Position numbers and translations under genes: made by a program
Origin: Kappaphycus alvarezii
Taxonomy: Eukaryota; Rhodophyta; Florideophyceae; Gigartinales; Solieriaceae
Length of the DNA: 64,000 nucleotides
Reading direction: 5' to 3'
Assembly (NCBI GenBank): GCA_002205965.3
Contig: NADL03000547.1
Coordinates: forward strand, 124,001 to 188,000
The notes under the pieces: model-generated
Databases searched by the model: none
Seen by the model: the letters and a program-made list of their open reading frames with translations, nothing else
What the model was told of the DNA's origin: nothing
Part shown: positions 22,700 to 34,163 of the stretch, one piece after another
How the letters are laid out: each line of letters begins with the position of its first letter
How positions within the stretch are numbered: position 1 is the stretch's first letter

Positions 22700-24300
22700 T
22701 TGTAAAAAGCTGCTATCTTAGTGTGCCGTTAGGCATCCACTTCAGCATGAGACAGAATACGACATCATTTAATAAAGGGACAAACCAGTACGCTAAAGAA
22801 AGCAGCTAAATTTGAAAGTTCTATTACGCAAAAAAACAGTAGTTGGCTATAGAAAAGAGCTCAAACAATTTTACTTTTACCTCAGAAAGCCACACAAATT
22901 TTCTTCCCCTTTGAATCCTAGTTAAATTTCATACACTGCTTTGCGCGGAAACGTCTTTTTATGCTCTCGTGACAAATACAGATGTACCCAAGGCCATTTT
23001 CACGGCAAAAAGAACAAATATATATCGACTTACTGACCTTACAGACACGATGACGACCCTGGCAAGATTCGTTAGTGTATTCTTCATTACCTAAATTCCT
23101 TTTTTTGTTTATCATTGACAGATAGGCTCCAATACCTGCAACAGGATCCAGTGACGTGTCATCCTCCTCATCTTCTACGCAATTAGATGCTCGACGAGAT
23201 ATAGAATCAAACTTGTTTTAAATGAGTTCCCCAGCAACAATCTCTTAAAAATATACTGTGATAACGCGAGTCTTAACCCAAAAGAAAACTTGTAAAGTAA
23301 GCATGAATCAACTGCTATGATCGATAAAAGAGAGTCCCTGACTCTGAGGGAGCAAATTTTGAATTCGCATTTCTTCTCAATTCTAAGATTCTCTTTCCTT
23401 CATATGTTGTGACGGTCAACTATATAATAAGTGTCATTGTACATCTCCACAACATCTTGAACACCTCTCTAATTTTATTTTCTTTGTAGCACCCTCTCTA
23501 TTCTATGTCTTTCCACACAAATCGGGGTTCCATGATCTTCTTTATGGTAGCTGCTTATGAAATATGTTCGTTCTTTGCCCATCCGAAAAAGCAACCATTA
23601 AATATTAGCCGGTGTTCAAAATTTTAAAGACCATCGATATATGATTTCCGCTCTCTGTGGGCGCCTGCAAGGACAGACAATGCATCAGAAATTCCACGAA
23701 TGCACTTTTTAACACACCAATAAGTATTGTTCCATATCATATCAAGGCTTCATCGGTTGATACCGATGCAAAATATTGGTCGCCCCCTACGGCACGGCCC
23801 GTTTTTCGGCCATGATTGAACAAGGCGAAACATAAGAGCGGTAGTTTGACAATTTTTCTGTGATTTCACGCCGAAAGCCACCCTTTGAAGAAGATTAGCC
23901 CCGATTCTTAAACATTTCAATCTGATCTTGATATTTTTGAAATTCACTTTCTTAAGAACATGAGTTCTCGTGACCTGTATATAATTTCCATTCAATAATA
24001 TATATATTTATATTTTTTCCGCATTATATATTGTGATTAAGAGTGGATTTAAATTTGTACAAGTTTTTGTCCGTCTTGAGCCATTATAAGTGATAGCGTA
24101 GGAATTTGTAGATGAAATTCATCTTTAAAATACGGCTTAAGAAGACTACCATGGAAATCACTGTGATTAATGTTTCGATTATAGGTTGAGAAAGAATTAA
24201 AAGGGATATAACTCCGTTTATATCTTTAAATATTTATAATGGACCACAAAACACTGGGTTCAGACTTTGAGAACCAGCACCATCTTCTAGAGCTAGTTTT
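22700..24300. other. AT-rich segment without supported genes
   Basis: No domain or RNA gene is visible. Open frames at 22,918-23,115 and 23,750-23,995 on - have no motif I can name. A run of T at about 24,298-24,305 and AT-only stretches near 24,000 are the only compositional features. Confidence 0.3.
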
Positions 24301-24399
24301 TTTTTTAGCGCAACCATATTTTATTTCCAAACTTTGTAAGTATATGGTATTCTACTTCTGTTAATATACAAGAACGTCGAATCATTTGATTTTTTGATT

Positions 24400-24660
24400 T
24401 GTTCTTGGGCGTTTCGCCGTAATTCTTACATATATCTGAGGAGCTTTGTTGCAGAAAGGTTTTCTACGGATCGCTTGTCCATAGTGAAAGTTCTGGTGTG
24501 TATTCTATAATTGAAGAAGAATTAAGATAATTAGTCTACCAAAAGATAGAATAATGTCCTCAGTTTTCCTTTTACTATCTCATAATGACCACCTATCTGT
24601 GGGTGATGGGCTGAGGAAGAAAATATTTTGGTACCTTGAAGTCTTTACAGAATCCTCCAG
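24400..24660 (-). pseudogene. integrase C-terminal core remnant of gypsy copy 2
   Basis: On - near 24,640 a frame reads PKYFLPQPITHR followed by stops and then SSSIIEYTPELSLW. This fits a decayed S-S-x-Y-H-P-Q-T-D-G-Q-T-E block followed by the L-P-x-x-E-Y-x-Y-N block at the end of the Ty3/gypsy integrase core. The match is weak on its own; the order after RNase H on the same strand supports it. No intact D,D-35-E triad is visible. Confidence 0.45.
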
Positions 24661-25899
24661 AACTGACTCATAAAAATAGAATCCTTCTCACAAATTATGT
24701 TCGAAAGAATTCCGTTATCTCTATAGATATCTTCCTTGAACATTATAGCAGTTGAAGGAGATCCTTTTTTGAGGCTTGTCTGGGATAAGTATGATAATCT
24801 TTAATAACTCTTAGTGTATTCGAGTTCGGACGAGATCAATACCTTGCCGCTTACGCCGGTAGTGTACAGCATCACAGTATAATCATCATTCCAAGAGACG
24901 TTCATTTCATTGGAGAGCCCGAGGCGCACGCTGTTTCCAGTGCAGCAGAAAGACGGAAAATAGGGAGCTTGCTAGCAAAGCAGCAGCCATTTACGGCTAG
25001 CCCCTCCCAGGACGATCAAAATTGGGATGGATGTGTGTGCCACTATCCTTCGACTCGATCATATCGCCGTCTGCAACGACTTAAAAGGTAATCGAAGAAT
25101 ATGCGGCCGCTGTCGCATCTCGAAGCGAGTTTTCGATAAGAGGGGAGAAGACTAGGATTTATCAACAGCTTAATTATGCGATTTGGTCCACTTGTGCCTC
25201 GTTTATAATTTGTTGTGCCACACAACATGTAGAGTTTAGCCACCATATTCAAACCAAATTCTATTGGGTTTGTTACAGTGGATTATTCAGGGATTTGCAT
25301 GTTACACCTGGATATATCTATGATAAAGTAATTGAGGGACAATTAAGATGCCATTTTTACCTTTCTTTCACCCTAGAAGTTGCGTAATAAGGACCATCGT
25401 TATTTGCTTCAATTTGGTTTTCTATGGGTCAAAATATTTTAATAAACCTTCGGGTTTCTGATAATATAGTTTGTCTCTTTGGCAGAGGCAAGAACTAACA
25501 AATCTGATTACATCTGCACGAAGGGATTTTCAACAAAACTTCGGTGATATTCTATTGATAGTTTTAAAATTACTGAATGTTCAGTTTTCAAAGTAGAATG
25601 GTATTCTTGCAGTAAATTTACTTTAAATTTTCTCTTTAGAAGGCAAATATTTCCTTATCGCAGAAAAAACAACTCTTTTCTTTCATAATATGCTTCTCGA
25701 TCCTTAAATTAGTCTTGTAGTTTTTCATCCAGATTTTAATCTTTCGTCAGCGCTTCTAGCTCATAATTCTCAAAACATGGTACTGATTTATTGTTCGATT
25801 ATTATAACTTACTTGAATAGTGCTCTTTCTCGATCTTTAGGTGATAGTACATTCCGAGTTTTTCTTGAAAGGGCATTTACAACAATGTTTTATATCCCG

Positions 25900-26230
25900 G
25901 AGATGGGTATAATTTGGAATACAAGTTCGTGTATCTTTTCAACCACCTGAGCTTTTTCTGCGACAGATTGTCTTGAGTCTCGACGAATCTCAAACATTAG
26001 TGGCCGGAATGATCACTAAAAAGCTTGTGTTTAGATATGATCTCTAACATTCGAAAAACGTTGCAATGGCCAAGATCTCTCTTTCATGAGGGGCATAATT
26101 TTCTAAGCACAGCATGAAATTCTAGACGCAAATGAATGTTCTTATGGATTTTACATCCCCTTGTTCCAATTTAGCTCCAAATGCGTATTGGGAGGCGTCT
26201 GTAGTGACTTTTATTAGAAATGCGCTGTCA
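25900..26230 (-). pseudogene. RNase H remnant of gypsy copy 2
   Basis: Frames on - give pieces equivalent to the AFGAKLEQG block and to NYAPHERELLAI (visible as shifted frames around 26,190-26,070), then TDH followed later by RWLK. These are the landmarks of Ty3/gypsy RNase H in order. Stops and at least two frame changes break the domain. It sits directly downstream of the RT remnant on the same strand. Confidence 0.5.
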
Positions 26231-26623
26231 AATATTCACAGGACTGGGGCACTGCAGAGAAATTTATTGAGGGTCTGGAATGATTCTTCTTGAGTATTCG
26301 TCCAAAGAAATGCAACGTTTTTCTTCATTTCAATAAGATGTTTAGCAACCAGTGAGTAGCTTCTAAAGGACCTCCTAGGGTATTTGACGAGTCCTAGGAG
26401 CTTTTGCTTGTTCCTTGGTGATGTCTATTCCATTAATGCCTTTGTCTTGTTGGGATTCACCACAATTACTTCTTGACGGACTAAGTGTCCAATGTGCTCT
26501 ACTTCTTTAACACCAAAGACACATTTTGAAAATTTCGCGAATAGATTCTCCTTTCTAAAAATCTCTAGTACTGCATCAATGTTTTCTAAATGTTCTTTTC
26601 ATGTCTTACTGAAGATAAGATAC

Positions 26624-26932
26624 CTAATCTAAGTAAATAATAACGAATAAATCCAATAAATATTTAAATATTTCGTTCATGTGATGCATAAAAATTGCCG
26701 CTGCGTTGGTCAATCTAAAAGGTATTACGAAAAATTCAAAATATCCTTCTCTGGCTCTAAACGCTGTAAGCGGGATTGACGATCCTTCCAGTTTGATCCA
26801 ATGATAGCACATACTCATATCCATTGTAGAAAATAACCCGGCTCTTTTGAGTTGGTCAAAGATATCATCGATGAGCGGCAGGGGGTATCTTTTTTTATAG
26901 TAAGCCGAATAAGTGCTCCATAATCCACACAA
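26624..26932 (-). pseudogene. reverse transcriptase remnant of gypsy copy 2
   Basis: A 102-codon open piece contains YPLPLIDDIFDQLKRAGLFS, TMDMSMCYHWIKL, FRAREGYFEFFVIPFRLTNA and AAIFMHHMNEIFKYLLDLFV then IIYLD. These are the classical Ty3/gypsy RT blocks: YPLP.IDD....L..A..FS..D...GYHQI, T.F....G.YE..VMPFGLTNAPA.FQ..MN and V.VYLDDIL. Deviations from consensus (CYHW for GYHQ, FRLTNAAA for FGLTNAPA) show decay. The first catalytic Asp is present (MDM) and YLD is followed by a stop where the second Asp of YLDD would be. It is a fossil enzyme. Confidence 0.9.
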
Positions 26933-27166
26933 ATCCGCAAACCGCTATCTTTTTTGCAATACATAGTATTAGTGCTCTCTGGTGGCTTCTACTCGGTATA
27001 ATGAACTCATTCTCCAATTGGATCTTGAAATCATGCTTTCGCTTGAGGGGAATTACCTCCGGAAGTTTTCTTCGGAAAATATATTCATAGTTTTTCAGTA
27101 CACCTTGAATATCTATTTACTACGAATATGTAACATTAGGCATTGAGTCAACTAGTCGGACAAGGA

Positions 27167-27643
27167 CTACATAAGTGCTATATTTTTCTCCAAATCGGCA
27201 AGTGCTGAGTTCTCAGAAACAAAGGGGTTCTTTGTCATTTCATTGGCAGTGACAGAATAATTTTCATCCTTGTACTGGAAAGAAACTTCATTACTTGCAG
27301 AGGTGATAATTGATATATGCGCGCCACACCATTCGTTTACTAGGATTGCATCATATCTCTTGAGCGGGCTGGCGAAGTACAGTGTTTCTATGTATTTCCA
27401 TATTTGGAAGATCACTGGATGAGATGTTTCTCTCAACTCGTGTTCAACACTCTTATCCACCTTGCCAAGCTCTCCTGATCCTCCGTTTGTAATCTTATCG
27501 TAGTCGCGTAATAGTTCACTGAGGAATCTGATCTCACCATCTGGGTCGATTAGAATTTTTTCTGGTCCGCTTGAAATGACTCCTTTACCGATAAGAAGTC
27601 CTTTGTGATTCCGTTGTAATGCTAGGTTTTGTATTACCCACAA
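27167..27643 (-). pseudogene. aspartic protease region of gypsy copy 2
   Basis: This is a 158-codon open frame upstream of RT on the same strand. Near its end it reads LYFASPLKRYDAILVNEWCG followed by AHISII. This resembles the conserved end of the Ty3/gypsy aspartic protease (V-x-P-L-x-x-Y-D-V-I-L-G-x-x-W-L). The active-site D-S/T-G motif should lie upstream and is not clear in this frame. The start codon is simply the first ATG of the frame. It is likely a polyprotein fragment, not a separate gene. Confidence 0.65.
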
Positions 27644-28021
27644 TGTTTTCTGGGATCTTATTGTCGAAAAATAAGCTTTCTGTGATCCAGAACTGACTGA
27701 GAAATTTCAATCAGTTCCCCCGAGCTTTTGAGCAGTTCTTTTGCGATGGCCCTTCCTGTCTACATCTTAAGCAGAGGCCTTCACTAATCCATCTCTCCCG
27801 TTCTGCTTGACCAATATAACGTTTGAAGACTCTGCACCCTGTTTCATTCCCATATTTCCAATTTCCCTGGATACAGGACCACCATTATCAGTATTTTAAT
27901 TACCTTTCAGTGACTTTGCACCCGAATTAGCATTACCTGGTGGCTCTGGACGCCTATATGCAACCCCAGTTATTTCCAAATCTGCCATTAAATCTGAAAG
28001 ATTAGAACATTCTTTTGTGTG

Positions 28022-28378
28022 TTAGGCTTTCCAAATGTATGGTTTCAGACCTCGTGAATTGCGATAAACCTGATCCTTGACTCTTATGCCTAGAATATCC
28101 AGCACTATTTTGTTAGAATCTTCATTGAATTCAGAAACTTTCTTAACTTGTGTCCAGCGAGATAGCTTGTCTAAGTTGACTTTTTCTTTGTTGATCGTCT
28201 CAAAGCGATTTGGAAAAGGCAGTCGGCAGCTCATTCCATATTCAAATTTCCTGCCCTTCGGCACTCTAATAGTGGACCATGTACCACTCATGGATACTTC
28301 CAGAAAGATAACTTTTATGCAATGTTCATGGTAGCATTCCCATCTTCTTCTCCAAAGTAATTTCGCATCTGCATACAC
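28022..28378 (-). pseudogene. gag remnant of gypsy copy 2
   Basis: A 118-codon open frame contains SRWTQVKKVSEFNEDSNKIV then LDILGIRVKDQVYRNSRGLK and PYIW. This is the retrotransposon gag pattern in which T-x-V-x-x-Y/F-x-x-x-F-x-x-I-x-x-x-I-x-G-I is followed by F/Y-x-x-G-L-K-P-x-I. The gypsy element at 45.8-46.2 kb has an equivalent stretch (YLSEFRNLAINIPGISESGK, then RFCEGLKPHI). Placement upstream of the protease piece on the same strand agrees. The zinc knuckle is not seen. Confidence 0.7.
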
Positions 28379-28769
28379 GAGCTCCCTGCGACTCCTTTTC
28401 CGCTGAAATATCCCGGTTTATCTTATTCCGGCGGTTCTTGTATTCTTTTTGACCATTAGAGCTACTAGTATTGATCCTGACGATGTAGCTCATTCTATAG
28501 GTCTTTTACTTTCTGAGTAGCGTTACTGAGCTGGTTCTGTTGTGAAGAGATCATGTTCTAAGCCTCTGACAGCTGACGTTGAAGTTTGCTTACAGCTTGT
28601 GTCAGAGACTCAAACGTGATTCCCAAAGGTTCCATGGTCTTTTCTTACTGGGGGAGAGATGATAAAAGAAGTTTGATGCATTCAGTATCTATTGAGAACT
28701 GTCGACGTCCTAACTATACGGATAAGAACTAACATTATGAACCTCGTCTTCCATGAGCACCGAGGCTAT

Positions 28770-29610
28770 TGAGAGGATGGCTTGAGCGATGGATGATCGG
28801 AGGGGAGGGTGCAACTCAGTCGCTAGCGGATACGGCGGCGGATAACACCAGGTGTCGAGTGATATTCGGACGCGATCCGCGGGACTAACTACTTAATAAA
28901 CGCGACGGTATCAGGAGAAAAGGCGCCCATTGAATCAAGCGCCAAGGTTCGAAAGGTGAAATTTGGCCTACAATACTCAGAGGATGAGTCAGGTGAGGGA
29001 GCGGGGAAGCGTCGGATGAGGTTGCGTTTCAGGCTTGTAACCTTGTCACGGGCCGCCACTTCAGCAGCGCCACCAGCAACCTGAGTCGCCTTGGTGAAAA
29101 CTGCGGCCTTGAACCGCGAGACGACTGTGATGTCACACGAAGATAGGACGCGATGCGCTGTGCCTTCCGTGGTTCGAGAGGCTGTACCAGGATATAGATA
29201 GGATGGAGCTCAGTGCCCGCGACGGGGAGCGGAACCTCGGACCGAGTATCTAGACCCACGGAGCCGGTAACATGTGTCGCGAACTCATAAAAGAGCGATT
29301 CATGGCGGTGACAATGGCCGAAACAAGGGCAGAAGAGGTCGGCGACGTGATCCCGGAGGGTGTCCAAGGGGCTGTCATAGTGGAAGCAGTTCAGGGGCAT
29401 CGAGTGATCGATTACTGGCAGTCAGAGGTTACGGCGGCGCATGGTCTGCCAGTGTGTTGTGTGTATCTTTGCGCTTTCGTAGAGTGGGCGAAGAAGAAGG
29501 CCACAGCAGTGCTGCGGAGGAAGGCTAGACCACTGATGCGATTGCGGACGTCGGCGTCGCTGTGAGCAGTCGAGTTTGGTGCGTTCGCTCAGGCTTCGTC
29601 GTGCCAATGA
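28770..29610 (-). pseudogene. non-LTR retrotransposon fragment with endonuclease-like domain (copy III-1)
   Basis: The minus frame 29,400-29,029 reads SPLDTLRDHVADLFCPCFGH, EVPLPVAGTELHPIYILVQP. It aligns with DPPGDHAADLWLAKFGRLHS and LVPGTELRPADILVHP at 55.3-55.9 kb and with GDHAADC, LPGTDFRPADIL at 52.4-53.2 kb. This is the zinc-finger plus restriction-like endonuclease region that follows RT in one class of non-LTR retrotransposons. Nucleotide similarity to those copies extends to the left, past the ORF stop, to about 28,800. The copy lacks RT, as expected for a 5'-truncated insert. Decay is advanced: PADI has become PIYI. Confidence 0.7.
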
Positions 29611-30169
29611 ACTCTTGCCCGTGCATCTTGCTGTACCCGTTTGAGATGGGCTAGGGTATTGGTAAGTAAAGCAGCTAGAGTGGCATTGTCAAGAGTCGAA
29701 ACATCGACATCCATAGGGATGTACAGGGCAAAATGACGAAGCGGAGCAGCAACCAGGTGCAGGAGAAAGGATCAGTGGAGGAGGAAACTGGCAGAAAGTA
29801 GTGCACAAGCACGCGGCGGCTTCGCCAAGAGGAACAAGGCGATCATTTTGAGTCCTTGGCTACTTCGCTGCATATGAATGCAGACTTGGTCCCAGGCTCA
29901 GTCTGCGAGTGCAATGCCATGTAAATTTTCGTATAATGACCGCTGTAGATCACAGAACTTTTCGGTAGCATACTAAGCTAAGCGTGGATTAGAAAGCTTG
30001 AACGATTGCGACAGGAGGAATGAAGAGGCGCTACCTTGGATAGTAGAAAAATCTCCGTGAAAACTCTGTTGCCAATGTTGGCCTTGAGCAGCGGAAAGCC
30101 GTCCTTTGAGCATTTGTGGAGATTAACTTTATGTAAAACGTATAACAGGCGACCGCAAAACACCTGAAT

Positions 30170-30360
30170 ACATTGCTAGCTAAAAGCAAGCCGGTTGTTC
30201 CACGTCGACCACGTGCACGCAGTGACCTTATGGCATGATTAATACGGTTTTCCGCTGCAAGAGAGTGAGAGAATAACTTTATGGCATCAGTAAAACGGGT
30301 GTCCGCTGCAGGATCCGACTATGCTGCTAGCTAAGTGCTACCAAGCCGACAGAGTAACGG
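30170..30360. repeat. degenerate tandem duplication
   Basis: Two imperfect copies follow one another: ACCTTATGGCATGATTAATA then CGG.TTTCCGCTGCAAG from about 30,220, and ACTTTATGGCATCAGTAAAA then CGGGTGTCCGCTGCAGG from about 30,273. Outside them TTGCTAGCTAA occurs on the left (30,173) and GCTGCTAGCTAA on the right (about 30,331). The period is roughly 53 bases. No gene is visible in this stretch. Confidence 0.6.
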
Positions 30361-30420
30361 GTGGGTTTCTAATTAAGTGTAATATTTTTAAAATTGGCCA
30401 GTAAGAATCCGTATGCTCTT

Positions 30421-30480
30421 TTGCCGGGATGGCTAGACCAGCAAAGCACCAGTGAGAGTTTAAGTTCGAATCCTGTTCAT
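30421..30480 (+). repeat. tRNA-like Pol III box pair (SINE-like remnant)
   Basis: GGGATGGCTAGACCAGC (A-box-like) is followed about 20 bases later by AAGTTCGAATCCTG, which fits the T-arm/B-box consensus GGTTCGAATCC well. The spacing is close to that of a tRNA. The 5' and 3' acceptor ends do not pair convincingly and an anticodon arm is not clear, so a functional tRNA is unlikely. A tRNA-derived SINE head or decayed tRNA is the best reading. Confidence 0.4.
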
Positions 30481-30605
30481 TAAGTCGAGTAAGTTGATTT
30501 TCTCTGACTTAAGGATTTACGTAAGTCAGGTTGGGTGTGCTATATTAGCCCTCCTTCCGATGATTTACAGAACATTTGTTTTCTTGAGCAGTTGTTTTCC
30601 TGTTT

Positions 30606-30645
30606 AGAACCTGGCGGCGATAAATCCGTATCACCGCCAGGTTCT
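30606..30645. repeat. perfect inverted repeat (12 bp arms, 16 bp loop)
   Basis: AGAACCTGGCGG at 30,606-30,617 is the exact reverse complement of CCGCCAGGTTCT at 30,634-30,645. The arms are GC-rich in an AT-rich surround, giving a strong hairpin in DNA or RNA. It lies downstream (in minus orientation) of the zinc-finger ORF at 30,793-31,002. It could be a small palindromic insertion or a transcript-end structure; nothing in the sequence decides. Confidence 0.85.
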
Positions 30646-30792
30646 AGATTACACTTTCTGCTGCTGGAAACTGTGGAAAGTGAGTTCCTGGGGTAGCCAC
30701 AGCGGGAGGGCGGAAACAGCACGAAAAAAGTCTGTTGATAAAACCACTTCTGAAGTTTTGCTCCATTTTTCTTAAATCTATTCAAATTTCAA

Positions 30793-31283
30793 CTAATGGG
30801 CCTTCCGGGCGGCCTTACGATGACGTCGGCCAAGACAGTGACGCTCAAGGGCCGCCTTGCTAGGAACTTTTATCTTGCGGTTATCGCAGATATAGCTTTT
30901 CTTGTCCGCGCCGGGTTGGGGCATACAGATGCTAAGGCTCTCCTGAAATTGCACCCGACATTTTGCGGTGACTTGACAGTGACCGCAGTGGAAGGAAGAC
31001 AATCCAGTTTTCTCTGTCAGTCGAGAGCTTCTGTTATGCTTACGGATTCAGCGGTTTGCTTTTCTATGATGACGATGGAAGCCACGTAAGGAAAAATCAG
31101 TAGGGTCTTCTTAGACTTGGTCAGCTTATAACGAGGGACTCTGGACCTTCTCGATATCGGCAGTAGAACTGGTGGCGGTACGGCTGTGGGAAGGCAGGAG
31201 GTAAAGGGTCTTGGTGTACTCGAATCCTCTACCTCGATTCTGGTGGGTGTTCTCAGCTCAACTCCACACTTGAACTTTGTCAC
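30793..31283 (-). pseudogene. C2H2 zinc-finger ORF, frameshifted
   Basis: On - the last frame (31,002-30,793) encodes FHCGHCQVTAKC..., then YICDNRKIKVPSKAALERHC and LGRRHRKAARKAH. This has the shape of a U1/matrin-type C2H2 finger (C-x2-C-x~12-H-x5-H), but the second Cys is replaced by Arg (CDNR). An upstream frame (31,283-31,017) reads SCLPTAVPPPVLLPISRRSR then VPRYKLTKSKKTLL and may be the N-terminal part before a frameshift near 31,010. The layout (proline/serine-rich leader, then two fingers) matches the ORF at 61,184-61,907 on +. Its origin could be a retroelement ORF1 or a small host gene family. Confidence 0.45.
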
Positions 31284-31579
31284 ATCCTGAAAACTTTCGG
31301 CGAAGAATTATTGTAATTATACTGCATTATAGAAGTCCTGCGACGACAATAGGACCTTGGAAGTATTTTTTTCTTCATTGAGCTTTTTTCAAAAAGAATC
31401 AGAGTAAAAAACAGTACATTAGTCTCTGCTTGCAATCGAACAGAAATCATATCTAATCGTCATTTTACCTTACAGTCGGATGGGAAGAACTACCAGTACT
31501 GATAAGCGAATGTACGATGCTACCAGATGTTTGGTTGTTGAACGAACATAAGGTAATCAATGGTTCAACTGCTGGTTGA

Positions 31580-32020
31580 TGCTTCCGGTAAGCAGGCCAA
31601 AGCATCAGACCAAGGATTATATTGAAAAAGTACTCAACACTAACAGAGATAAGTTCTAAGCAAACAATACAGAATTCAGAGTTATTCTAGAAAAGAGGAC
31701 CCTAAAGGTATCAAACCACAAGGTTCTGAAGGCTCATGTAGCCCTTGTTATTGATAACGGCTACACTGAACATCATAGTGATCCTCCATTGGTCCAATTG
31801 GCAAGAATACATAAAGTAACCACTTACTGGTATGGCAAGAAATGGTTCGAGAACCACGCCAAATAGCTACGATGGCTCCATGTCGTGTGGCTTGGCACAA
31901 AGTGAAATGATCTTGTGTTTTACACCGGTGCGTAGGCACAGTGCGAAAGTTGCACTGAAGTATTCTTACAGTATCAATCCTTGATAATGATTACTGAAGG
32001 GATAATGGCAGGGTATTTGA
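31580..32020 (+). pseudogene. decayed unrecognised coding region
   Basis: One + frame reads RPKHQTKDYIEKVLNTNRDK, a TAA, NNTEFRVILEKRTLKVSNHK, VLKAHVALVIDNGYTEHHSD, PPLVQLARIHKVTTYWYGKK, WFENHA, a TAG, then WLHVVWLGTK, another stop, and ESCTEVFLQYQSLIMI. Persistence of a protein-like frame across isolated stops marks a mutated gene about 440 bases long. I do not recognise the family, and flanking frames give no further support. It is independent of the copia element that begins about 600 bases to the right. Confidence 0.45.
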
Positions 32021-32629
32021 GGTGAATTGTGGGCATAATCGTTACAGGAGGCCAGACGCTCAGTACGTTTTCTGGGGGTCCTTTCTCACAAACGAAGAAC
32101 TTTGGGGTACTACCTGATTATAAGCTTCCGACTAAAGCTTATCTGTTGCACCTTCATCGTTTCATTCTCTCCTAGACTATTTCATTACCTTTACAATGAA
32201 CTTTACGTAATCTTTACATCAGTGCCTATCAGGCACCCGGAAGTTAAGGCCCGCATGTTGCATTCATCCATATTTATCGTCCAGAGATCCTGCTAATACT
32301 ATTTTACTCGCAGTATTTCAAGTCCTATCATCAAATTCCCAGCCTATGCCCCAAATAAATACGCTTGCATTGTAAAGGTGCCAAGCCATAACATCCTATT
32401 CTTAGATAAGGCCTCTTCTACGCTGCAACTAGTCTACATGACTATCCTCTTAGGATCCAGAACTCTCAATTGTTCAAATATACAATTAAATTAGCAATTC
32501 AATTCGTTCAAATTCATAAAGTTAAGCAATCATAAAACACTTAGATGCAAAACAAATCACCGATAAGAAGTTCAAATTTAATGATATCAATTTCAGGCGA
32601 CAAATGCAGGTTAATTCAGTGCTTAAGAG

Positions 32630-32940
32630 TCAAGTTTTTCGGTCTGTGCTGGGTCCCTGGCCACAATCTCATCAACCCACACACCTCGGTATTTATTGAC
32701 CCTCTGCGGTCTCATCCTTAACGACCAGTGTAATATACAGCGATACTTCAGTGGCAACCCTTTGGGACTGCTATGCAATATCTCAGATACCAGGGTCCCT
32801 TTCTCATTAGCTAACGGTAGCCTACGTACAGTAAAGTAGTTCAAGATCCCCTCAGCCGGACCCTGTCTGTCCCTCCACGGGTCACAACTGCACAGTTCCT
32901 TGTGCCGTACAAGATTGACCTCCAAAACCCCTCCTCGGCG
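32630..32940 (-). repeat. 3' LTR of the copia element
   Basis: This block aligns with 37,720-38,050 in the same orientation. Shared landmarks in order are CCTCGGTATTTATTGACCCT (CTCGGTATTTATCGACCGTC in the partner), GAGGTCTCAT-type sequence, GACCAGTG, CCCTTTGGGACT, ATACC.GGGTC, CGGTAGCC, AGTACAG-type sequence and CCGTACAAG. For a minus-strand element this lower-coordinate copy is the 3' LTR. The two differ by many substitutions and a (TTTA)n insertion at about 37,826-37,846, so the element is old. End coordinates are approximate. Confidence 0.8.
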
Positions 32941-34163
32941 CTAGCTTTGCTACATTTTACATGGCGTTCCAATACTTACTTATTCAATTCGAGTCGGTTG
33001 GACTCTAATCAAGGCTTCTCGTAGGCGTGCTACAACACTTATTCGACTAGGCTACGGTAGCAGTAGTTTAGAGAAGTCACCAAAAAAATACGCACATTTC
33101 GGCGATATGGAGAGTGGGTCAATTTTTGCAGTAAAAGGTGTATGTTTTCTTCAATCAACGTAGTTCTATAATCCTTTTAGCACAATAAATGACCGAATCT
33201 ACGAAAGGAGTGCCTACGGCCTAATCTCTCCCAATAAATTAATGAGTAAAATAGATTTTCCGTGAAAGTGCAGTTATTTTTTATCGTTAGTGGGGTCTAA
33301 TGTTGCCTTAAACGGTATGATTTACCCACCGAAAGTAATACATCAGTTTTTTGCAACTTTGCACTCCTGAATAAACCAATAATTGTAGACCAATTTGGAC
33401 AACGAATTACAAATGAAGCACTACACCAACAAAGGATAACGATATTCTTTGTAAAGCGCGCCCGTAAAGTTACTTTTTAAAATATCAGTAACTTTTTCGG
33501 TGGTCCCATTATGTGTAATCTTGACCACTTCATTCTTGAAGTAATATCGCAAATGGTAGCACTTAACCTCAATATACTTGATTATTGCAGAAACCTAGTC
33601 CTTATCAGCAATAGAAATGGTAGCTTTATTGTCGGTAAGAACAAGTTTACTTGAAATACTCATAGTTACTTCATACGGCTTGATTTTTTACCATTTATCA
33701 GAATAGGCTTCGCATCACTAGCAACTCCTTTAGGCAAGATGGGAGATCAAAATATTCTTCTTCGGCCAATGAAAAGGCAACGACAGATTGCCTCTGGATT
33801 TTCCTCGCGACAGGGCATCGTTTAAAATTACTAAAAACTCATACAGTTGATTTTCTGAGCTCTTCATCGACTGCCAAATCTGAGTCCACCATTGTTTCCA
33901 TCTCCAAGAACTTCTTAATTTATTCCAAGTCATTTCTGCTTCGTGTAACCCTTTGGTCCAATTGACGTTTGCCCGATACATAATGGAGCAATCTTTTCAT
34001 CAGTAAAGCGTGATGGCCTTTCGGGTTTTAAACTTGATGTGAAAGCGCATTTACGGCAAACAATATTTCAGGCCGCGTACAACTGTCAATGGAGAAGTTA
34101 CTCAATAGTTGCACATCAGCTTTATTATTCCTTCTTTCGTAGAGATACGTATGATTCTCGAGC

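Larger units (their letters stand above)
24300..28700 (-). mobile_element. Ty3/gypsy LTR retrotransposon, decayed (copy 2)
   Basis: Reading the minus strand from right to left, the domains follow the Ty3/gypsy order: gag (28,378-28,022), protease (27,643-27,167), RT (about 27,000-26,550), RNase H (about 26,230-25,900) and the end of an integrase (about 24,650-24,400). All are interrupted by stops or frameshifts outside the longer open pieces. It is a different family from the gypsy copies at 1 and 44.7 kb, judged by the gag and protease sequences. LTRs were not identified. A GC-richer block at about 24,860-25,250 lies where integrase should be and may be a later insertion. Confidence 0.8.

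Noticed and set aside
30421-30480. Functional tRNA gene
   Set aside because: A good T-arm-like sequence is present but acceptor and anticodon stems do not pair convincingly.
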